Source: a virus. From it: a stretch of 25,031 bases of DNA. The position numbers and the translations under genes were made by a program. The stretch covers positions 1 to 25,031 of IMG/VR virus record IMGVR_UViG_3300009154_000258. One strand, written 5' to 3'. How positions within the stretch are numbered: position 1 is the stretch's first letter; every line of letters starts with the position of its first letter. This document shows positions 19,557-25,031 of this stretch, in pieces. Below the pieces are notes generated by a model, which saw only the letters and a program-made list of their open reading frames with translations, was not told the DNA's origin and searched no databases.

Positions 19557-20981
19557 CTAGAGCTTGAGAACGCGGAAGGCGCCAGGCACCAGAGCATCCG
19601 CGCCAACGCGCCAGTTAAAGAACCATCCACGCTGACCCAACGGGCGACCCGAGGTGGTGTCAAACGTGTTAGGGATGTACTCCATCGTTGACCCGATGCG
19701 GTCGAAGATGAGGTACTGCGAGAAGTCACCGGCAAGCAGGATGTTGCTGCCCGTGGTGATGGTTGACGCCATTGAGTACGCCTCGTACTGGGGGCGACCC
19801 AACAACTCGTTCGGCTGGTTTGCTCCGAGGTTTGCCCAGAACGAAGAGCCGCCGTACTGATCCATGCGGCGAATAATGCCGTAGGTTGAGTAGTTTGCAA
19901 TCCACGAGGACTTGCTACGGAAGCGCGGCGGCACGGCCTCAATCACGGCGTCAACGTCGGCGCGTGAAGCGGTCGTGAACGTTCCACCCGTGGTGGGCGA
20001 AACACGCGACGTGGTGACAGCGGTGACCGCAGTCACGATGCCCTTGGGCTGGCTTGAACCAGAACCCGTGGCGAACGCTGCATCTTCCAAACGATCCTTC
20101 GCATCAGTAAAGAGGGCCGGCAACGAGTTAGCAAGCGCGGTATCTTCCAAGATTTCAAACGATGCTGCAACGAAAGCGTCAGCAAGGTAAGCGGTGATGG
20201 AAGGCTGAGCGAGAGTCGGCGAAGCGTCGGCAGCGGCCGCGTTTTCCGTCTTCCATTCGGCAGACACACCAGCAGATGAAATGCCGTTCCACTTGTTCGA
20301 CACACCAGTCTCAATCCGGCTGATCTGACGGAACGGGTTAGCAGCACCCGAGTTGCTTAAGATGACCGTTGGGTCAAGCAGGAACGGGATCGCGTAACCA
20401 CCATTGGCGGCAGTGGTTGACAAGGCAGCACGGAAAGCGGCAGCCTCTTCAGGCTCCAACATTGAGTGGAAGTCCATCGGGTACTGCATGACCTTGAGGA
20501 ATGCACGATGGTAGGCCGGTGAGCCAGTGAGAAGCGCGTGACGAGCAACCTCAGTGGGAGTCGTTACGTGAACTTCAGCATTGTTCTCAATGAGGCGGGT
20601 GGCGCGCTCTTGCCAGTCACTGACGTAGCCGGTGGCTGATTCAATCGCCGTGAGGGCACGAGCTGAAACTTCAGCCGCATCCATACGGTTGACAACACCA
20701 GGCTCAACACCTTCAAACGGGCTGCGCTTGATGATGACCTCGGGAGCGCCGAAGCCTGATTCGCGGTTTGCAGGATCAGCAGCGGCGGTACGAATTGCCG
20801 TCGCCTTCTCCTCTAATTCGCGCGCGGTGGCCAAGCTGGTCACGGCCGCGTCATACTCGGCAACGATCTCAGTTGATCGGGTTGCCTGCTCGTCACTGGG
20901 CGACTCGATGTCGGCCAGCGCGAGCATTTCGGTGCGGAGCGCATCGACGTTAGCCGACAACTCCTCAACACGCTTGCTCAT
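19557..20981 (-). CDS. Major capsid protein, HK97 fold, 474 aa
   Basis: The position directly after the prohead protease and the sequence pattern identify the HK97-fold capsid protein. Residues 1-65 are a charged coiled-coil delta domain (MSKRVEELSANVDALRTEML...). Residues around 165-185 (MQYPMDFHSMLEPEEAAAF) and the later GGYAIPFLLDPTVI, ASFEILEDTA, FATGSGSSQPKGIV, SSWIANYSTYGIIR and LLAGDFSQYLIFDR are typical of the mature shell part. The N-terminal portion should be removed by the protease; the cleavage point cannot be fixed from sequence alone. ATG overlaps the protease stop by four bases and has a strong AGAGGA site. A hairpin follows the stop. Confidence 0.93.
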   Translation of the reverse strand: MSKRVEELSANVDALRTEMLALADIESPSDEQATRSTEIVAEYDAAVTSLATARELEEKATAIRTAAADPANRESGFGAPEVIIKRSPFEGVEPGVVNRMDAAEVSARALTAIESATGYVSDWQERATRLIENNAEVHVTTPTEVARHALLTGSPAYHRAFLKVMQYPMDFHSMLEPEEAAAFRAALSTTAANGGYAIPFLLDPTVILSNSGAANPFRQISRIETGVSNKWNGISSAGVSAEWKTENAAAADASPTLAQPSITAYLADAFVAASFEILEDTALANSLPALFTDAKDRLEDAAFATGSGSSQPKGIVTAVTAVTTSRVSPTTGGTFTTASRADVDAVIEAVPPRFRSKSSWIANYSTYGIIRRMDQYGGSSFWANLGANQPNELLGRPQYEAYSMASTITTGSNILLAGDFSQYLIFDRIGSTMEYIPNTFDTTSGRPLGQRGWFFNWRVGADALVPGAFRVLKL

Positions 20982-21877
20982 TTTATTCCTCTTTCGATGA
21001 GTGATGCCCGCAGAACGTTGCGGGCAATAACTAACCGACCTGGGTGCATACGCGGCCCATCGGCACCGGCTCCGGTTGGAGTGGTGGCCCTCGCAGCGAT
21101 CGCCTGATCGAGGCGGCGCGCGAAGGAAGTGAGTTGGGATGACATTTGAACCGGCGTCATGTCGCCCATGTCGGCGCCCATGCCAGCCATGTCGGCCATG
21201 TAGCCGCCCTCGGCTTCTTCGTCATCCATGTTCGGGTTAGGCATTCCAAGAATCTGAGAAACGACCGCTTGCGCCATGTCCAGTGCACCATCGGCACACG
21301 CGAGCGCGTCAATGATCGGGTCAAGTTTCACGTCGGCAACAGCAAGGCAGGTAAGCAACTGCTGAGCGAGCATCTGCTCATCGGGAGCCAACTGGCGCAG
21401 GCCAGTCACAACAGCGCCCTCATAGGCTGGGAATGTCACAAGACTTACCTCTCGTAGTGCGACCTCGGTGCGCACGGTCGTGCTGCCGTCGCGCTTAGAT
21501 TTGATGGGCATGAAACCAACAGAGAACGCGCCGAGTACGCCATCGCGCACCAGCTCGAGCTGGTCGCGGCCATAGGCGGTATCGGATACGCGGAAAGAAC
21601 CCATCAGGCCCGCTTCCGTTTCCACCATGTCAACGGCGCGGCCCAATGGCTTGTGCGCGTCATGCTGAGACAGCAGGCGCAACGCAAAACGATCAACGGG
21701 CTTCTCGCTCAAGTACTTGGAGAATGCACCACGCTGAAAGCGTTCTTGATAGTGCGGGCCACCATCAGAGACTTTGGCGTTCTGACCGTAAGGCACCACG
21801 ATGCCTTGAATGGTTCGGCCATCACCATCGGCGCGAACCTCAAGGTCAGTCGTGAAAGAGCGCGACAGAGCCATCAT
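20978..21877 (-). CDS. Prohead protease (HK97 family) with Met-rich C-terminal extension, 299 aa
   Basis: The N-terminal 160 residues match the HK97-type prohead protease: GIVVPYGQNAKV (25-36), the fold's LLSQHDAHKPLG with His72, the DGVLGAFSVGFM segment with Ser119, and REVSLVTFPAY (142-152). It should cut the capsid delta domain and itself during maturation. After about residue 165 an extra part follows: a helix, then a methionine-rich stretch (GYMADMAGMGADMGDM, 225-240), then a basic helical end. It could act as an internal scaffold. I chose the ATG at 21875-21877 because AAGGAG lies eight bases upstream; a longer frame to 22021 would overlap the portal gene heavily. Confidence 0.88.
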   Translation of the reverse strand: MMALSRSFTTDLEVRADGDGRTIQGIVVPYGQNAKVSDGGPHYQERFQRGAFSKYLSEKPVDRFALRLLSQHDAHKPLGRAVDMVETEAGLMGSFRVSDTAYGRDQLELVRDGVLGAFSVGFMPIKSKRDGSTTVRTEVALREVSLVTFPAYEGAVVTGLRQLAPDEQMLAQQLLTCLAVADVKLDPIIDALACADGALDMAQAVVSQILGMPNPNMDDEEAEGGYMADMAGMGADMGDMTPVQMSSQLTSFARRLDQAIAARATTPTGAGADGPRMHPGRLVIARNVLRASLIERGIK

Positions 21878-21905
21878 GTAGTTATCTCCTTGTGTGTTGG
21901 CCCCA

Positions 21906-23228
21906 TTACGCGCCTGGCAAAGTTGGTGGCCTGAAATGGTTGGCCGGAAGAACAGGAATCTTGTCAATCGGTTGCGCTGCATCATGGGCAGCGGCTGCCT
22001 TGTACAACTGCACCGACACAAGGCCGGTGTGCTTCAGCAAAGTCATATCGCCAGCGGTCAACGCATCAACGATTGACGACGATTCATAGCCGGCCGTCAA
22101 CAATGTTGAAGCCGTCTGGGCAAGAATCTGCATCGTGAGCGCGCGCTCATTCTCACCATCGCGCAGCGCAGGAATACCGCTCACGTCATACCACAAACGC
22201 GAACCGTCAGGCACATTCACCAGCGGCGTCAAAGCCGAACAGATCGACTGCCACAAGAACGCCATCGTGCCATTGCCAAATGCTTTCAGCGCCTGCTCAT
22301 AGTTGGAGTAGGTAGCAGCATCCAAGCCGCGAGATAAACCGGCAACGATCGCAGGCACACCAGCCGCTGAAGCAATACGCGCCTCGCCGGCCGATTGCAC
22401 CGCGTCGTAATCCATGTCTTTAAAACTTGACCCAACGATGCTCAAGTCAGCGCCCTCATCAAGTACGACAGTGCCACCAGCTCCAGCAGGGCCGCCGTAA
22501 CGCGCCTGCCAACGTTCCTTGATTGACGTGAGCGTTTCGTTGTTCAGCTTCTGCTGATACTTGAGCATCAGATTAGGCGTGGCCGCATTGTCGAAAAACA
22601 CTTGCCGGTGCCGCGTCATTGCCACATCGGCGTTCACTTCGCGCAACACGGGCGTTAGCCACGACATCCCACGGTGACGGCCCAGCGGGTCAGGGATCGG
22701 TGCCCAGTGCGCAATGTCCTCAACGTTGTAAAACGTGCCATCAGATTCGCCTAAGCCACCCTCGGAATACAAGATGCCCAGCACATCATGGCGACCATTC
22801 AAGCCCTGCGATGAAACGATCTCAACCCAGTCGGGCCGCATCCACACGAGCGTGTCATTTTCTCGGCGCACAAAGAAGTTACCCGAGATCGAGTTGTGCT
22901 GTTCCGCGCGAGCCAGCAAGTCACCCGTCGTGCCACCTGGCCACGGGTTTCGCAGAATTTCCAGCTCAGGATCGTCATACAGTTTGCCCGTAGCCAAATC
23001 CTGAAACTTGAACTCGGCTTGCGCGATCATCTGAAGTCGAGCAAGCACACACGAAAACACAACCGAATTTGACGAGTAACCCAGCGCCGAATAGTCGCGG
23101 TACGTGCGCAAAATTTGTTCAGACTTCGTGCCGCCCCACGTCTGCGACATGAACGCGACAAGCTCAGGATCAGGCAGCAGAGAACGGTCAGAGCCACCCG
23201 TGCGGATTCGATCAAACAAACGACTCAT
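21906..23228 (-). CDS. Portal protein, HK97 type, 440 aa
   Basis: The portal is the dodecameric ring through which DNA enters the head. The sequence fits the HK97 gp3-like family: the entry stem (YRDYSALGYSSNSVVFSCVLARLQMIAQAEF, 43-73), the segment LLARAEQHNSISGNFFVRR (104-122), the DWVEIVSS region, the MSWLTPVLREVNADVAMTRH helix (around 197-220) and the GVPAIVAGLSRGLDAATYSNYEQA segment (about 296-319), which is the portal core and stem. ATG overlaps the preceding membrane protein stop by four bases. The C-terminus from about residue 400 is less conserved and ends in a Pro-rich tail. The order terminase-(membrane)-portal-protease-capsid is the usual HK97 order. Confidence 0.93.
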   Translation of the reverse strand: MSRLFDRIRTGGSDRSLLPDPELVAFMSQTWGGTKSEQILRTYRDYSALGYSSNSVVFSCVLARLQMIAQAEFKFQDLATGKLYDDPELEILRNPWPGGTTGDLLARAEQHNSISGNFFVRRENDTLVWMRPDWVEIVSSQGLNGRHDVLGILYSEGGLGESDGTFYNVEDIAHWAPIPDPLGRHRGMSWLTPVLREVNADVAMTRHRQVFFDNAATPNLMLKYQQKLNNETLTSIKERWQARYGGPAGAGGTVVLDEGADLSIVGSSFKDMDYDAVQSAGEARIASAAGVPAIVAGLSRGLDAATYSNYEQALKAFGNGTMAFLWQSICSALTPLVNVPDGSRLWYDVSGIPALRDGENERALTMQILAQTASTLLTAGYESSSIVDALTAGDMTLLKHTGLVSVQLYKAAAAHDAAQPIDKIPVLPANHFRPPTLPGA

Positions 23229-23374
23229 TTACCAAACACATCCGAATCCACAAATAGGCCGTAGGCAATAAGCCCAACGCCTCCCACGATCAACGCGGCA
23301 GGGACAGACACCAGTGCCACACCAGCGACGGCAAGCGCACCACCGACGATCGTGAGCAACAACGACAACCACAT
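23225..23374 (-). CDS. Small membrane protein between terminase and portal, 49 aa
   Basis: Below usual length cutoffs but well supported: the ATG at 23372-23374 has a strong TAGGAGG Shine-Dalgarno, which overlaps the terminase stop (TAG), and the TGA overlaps the portal ATG by four bases (ATGA). The product is almost entirely hydrophobic: WLSLLLTIVGGALAVAGVAL (about 2-21) and then PAALIVGGVGLIAYGLF (about 25-41), with a short acidic tail (DSDVFGK). This suggests two short membrane passes or a hairpin in the membrane. Its place in the packaging module is unexpected. It may be a membrane anchor for packaging, but nothing in the sequence shows this. Confidence 0.75.
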   Translation of the reverse strand: MWLSLLLTIVGGALAVAGVALVSVPAALIVGGVGLIAYGLFVDSDVFGK

Positions 23375-23384
23375 GGCGAACCTC

Positions 23385-24749
23385 CTAGATCACGTAGACG
23401 GACGGCTCAGCCGGTGCGCCAGTTGAACGACAAGCCCAATGGGCCAAGGTGACCGCAACGAGCGGCGAAATATGTACATCAGTGGACGATTTGCGAGACC
23501 ATGCCCAGGCATCACCCAACGGCCGGCGCTTAGCGATCAACGCCGCATCATTCAATTCAGGTTGACCCAAGTGATGCACGAAACCGCCATCGACAGCATC
23601 AAAAAACATGCCGCACGCTTGCGCGTAATCGCGGGTCGAAGTCAACGTGACCTCAATTCGTGCGGCCTCAAGGTCAGCGAGCAGAGAACCCGCAGGGCCG
23701 CCAGCATCAACCACGATCGCCGAAGGTCGCCATTTATTCACCAGTTCGGTGACTCGATCGACAACCCAACCCGTGCCACGACGGAACTCAACAAGCTCCA
23801 CATGCTTAGCACCATCGGGCCGAGTGCCAGCCGCGCCGATTGCTGCCCATGTGCGATCAGGTGAAACGTCAATACCGAAGCACACAGGGTCAGTCATCGT
23901 CGAAGATTCATCAACACACGCCAGCCAAGCAGGCTCAGCAAACACGCTCTCAGCCTGGCGTTTCGGCCAAATGCTCAAACGCTCTTGCTTGAACCAGTCA
24001 AGATCGTTGCTCATCGCGGCGTATTCACGCGCAATAAACTCCTGCGAAATGCGAATACCTAGCGCAGGGTTCGCCTGCGCCCACGCCTGCGGGTCAGACG
24101 GGTCAGCGTCGTCAGGAGCTGACCATTCCATGTAAGCCAAGGAAGGATCGCCGCCAGCAAGCGCGCGCTCGCGAAGACCACGCAATTGAGTAGCGGCATC
24201 GTCAACCGTTCCCGTGTAGATCACCTGAGGGTTTGGTCGAGTTGAGAGCGTAGGCAGCAGAGCTGCGATGTCTTCAGCGTCAAGCACCTGGCACTCATCC
24301 AAAATCGCAACATCGCCAGTGAAGCCACGGCCCGAGGTTCTCGACCTCGCCACGAATTGCAACCGCTGGCCAGTCTTAAGTTCGATGCCCTCTTCGCCGT
24401 GCGAGGTTCGGATCGTCTTCACTCGTGACTTCAGTTCAGAGTTGTTTTCGATGTACCCGACAACTCGACGAAACGCTTCTCGACAAGTTTTAAATTGGTG
24501 TGCTGACCAGAGGGTCAAAGATTCGCCCTCAAACAGGAACAGGCCGGCCAAGACCCTAGCCTCAAGAACAGCGCCCTTGCCGTTTTGTCGAGGAACAACC
24601 AGCCCGACCTCAAACGCCGACCACAAGCCATCTTCACGGCGGCTCAGCATTTGCTTCAAAACGTGACACTGCCAAGGGTCAAGAACCAACCCAACCGAAG
24701 CCGCCAAGTCAATAGCGTCTTGACCCCATGTCTCAACGCTTGGCGGCAC
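23385..24749 (-). CDS. Terminase large subunit, 454 aa
   Basis: The packaging motor ATPase and nuclease. From the chosen start, the Walker A-like VVPRQNGKG is at about 51-59, the Walker B with catalytic Glu, VAILDECQ, at 147-154, and the coupling segment IYTGTVDDA near 177-185. The nuclease domain is marked by GIDVSPDRTWAAIG (Asp294) and IVVDAGGPAG (Asp348), with a last acidic position near STDVHISPLVA. The start is uncertain: the GTG at 24747-24749 overlaps the small subunit by 17 bases and has GGAAAG upstream. GTGs at 24756-24758 and 24771-24773 are also open, and a much earlier start would overlap the small subunit heavily. The order small subunit, large subunit, portal is standard. Confidence 0.92.
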   Translation of the reverse strand: MPPSVETWGQDAIDLAASVGLVLDPWQCHVLKQMLSRREDGLWSAFEVGLVVPRQNGKGAVLEARVLAGLFLFEGESLTLWSAHQFKTCREAFRRVVGYIENNSELKSRVKTIRTSHGEEGIELKTGQRLQFVARSRTSGRGFTGDVAILDECQVLDAEDIAALLPTLSTRPNPQVIYTGTVDDAATQLRGLRERALAGGDPSLAYMEWSAPDDADPSDPQAWAQANPALGIRISQEFIAREYAAMSNDLDWFKQERLSIWPKRQAESVFAEPAWLACVDESSTMTDPVCFGIDVSPDRTWAAIGAAGTRPDGAKHVELVEFRRGTGWVVDRVTELVNKWRPSAIVVDAGGPAGSLLADLEAARIEVTLTSTRDYAQACGMFFDAVDGGFVHHLGQPELNDAALIAKRRPLGDAWAWSRKSSTDVHISPLVAVTLAHWACRSTGAPAEPSVYVI

Positions 24750-24972
24750 GCTTTCCACTCGTGGCAGTTGCACGCCTCGCGCGTAACTCGTCAATGAAAT
24801 CAGCCTCTTCCGCTGGCCCCTCAGCCAATTCAGCAAGCACCGCCCGCAGCTCACGCGCCGTGGCCGGAATGTCTTTGGTGTCAGGGTCGTCTAGGCGGGC
24901 CGCGAGAATGTCACGCAGAGTACGCAAAATGACGGTGCGGTCGCCGGTCGCAGATGCTTCGCTGAGATTCAC
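24733..24972 (-). CDS. Terminase small subunit, about 79 aa
   Basis: A helical protein with the pattern of actinophage small terminase subunits: an N-terminal G-D-R then RTVILRTLRDILAARLDD (about 11-30), followed by IPATARELRAVLAEL (about 35-50) and a Lys/Arg/Ala-rich end (GKRAAKR) for DNA contact. It recognises the packaging site for the large subunit. I chose the GTG at 24970-24972, which has GGGG six bases upstream. A TTG at 24982-24984 is an alternative. The frame remains open to the window edge without a stop, so a start outside the window cannot be excluded. It overlaps the start of the large subunit gene. Confidence 0.75.
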   Translation of the reverse strand: MNLSEASATGDRTVILRTLRDILAARLDDPDTKDIPATARELRAVLAELAEGPAEEADFIDELRARRATATSGKRAAKR

Positions 24973-25031
24973 AACCAGCCCCAAACGGTCACGTAGGGTG
25001 ACATAAAATTTAGTAGGGAGAGAATTTGTGC
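24973..25031 (-). other. Right edge, open frame upstream of the small terminase gene
   Basis: The last 59 bases hold no recognisable gene by themselves. On the minus strand the small terminase frame stays open to the edge (codons reading Leu-Pro-Thr-Lys-Phe-Tyr-Val-Thr-Leu-Arg-Asp-Arg), and another frame gives a possible 11-codon ATG ORF whose TGA overlaps the GTG by four bases. A late promoter could lie to the right, but none is visible here. Confidence 0.4.

Noticed and set aside
19484-19942. Minus-strand 152-codon frame over the end of the capsid gene
   Set aside because: It overlaps the major capsid gene in another frame. The capsid gene has the HK97 pattern, while this frame has an Arg/Ser/Thr-rich product with no recognisable feature.

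Overview
The window reads as the structural, lysis and integration part of a temperate, long-tailed (siphovirus-type) double-stranded DNA phage or prophage with an HK97-type head. The gene families (small and large terminase, HK97 portal, HK97 prohead protease, HK97-fold capsid protein, two overlapping tail chaperone frames, an 824-residue tape measure protein, a multidomain lysin) and the style of the small genes resemble phages of Actinomycetota. Base composition is about 50-53% GC by eye. The host group is an inference; nothing in the window proves it. No tRNA, rRNA, CRISPR array or insertion sequence was seen.

Layout. Nearly everything lies on the minus strand and is transcribed from right to left. 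From the right edge: terminase small subunit, terminase large subunit, a 49-residue membrane protein, portal, protease and major capsid protein, then a strong hairpin. Next comes an unusual accessory block (about 15.8-19.5 kb): a GT-A glycosyltransferase, a 27-residue ORF, a tail-fibre-like protein, a TIGR03032/DUF4915 protein, a 90-residue protein and a Ser/Thr/Ala-rich protein with nine ~20-residue repeats. Then follow the head-tail connector (with an N-terminal Ig-like domain), tail terminator, a small acidic protein, tail tube, an HK97 gp10-like protein, the tail chaperone pair G and T (T only reachable by frameshift), tape measure, a LamG-bearing tail-tip protein and two paralogous tip proteins. 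A coiled-coil membrane protein, a tiny zinc-finger ORF, holin and lysin follow. The module ends with a kinase-nucleotidyltransferase fusion, a small membrane ORF, an HTH-like protein, a DEDD exonuclease with a zinc ribbon, a DUF6378 protein and a 74-residue protein, and stops at an intrinsic terminator (2016-2059). Most junctions are 1-4 base stop/start overlaps, so this looks like one long translationally coupled late operon. Its promoter is probably outside the window to the right.

Facing this operon on the plus strand are a tyrosine integrase and a HIRAN-domain protein. Left of the integrase is a control-like region with a 13-bp inverted repeat. From it a second leftward gene set begins (a 45-residue membrane protein, an 82-residue protein and the first codons of another gene at the edge).

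The most interesting material is the accessory block between capsid and connector, which could build or glycosylate a virion-surface structure. Other points of note are the APS-kinase-like/NMN-adenylyltransferase-like fusion, the tail chaperone frameshift without a standard slippery heptamer but with a perfect hairpin after the stop codon, and several tiny genes missed by a length cutoff. No immunity repressor was recognised in the window.
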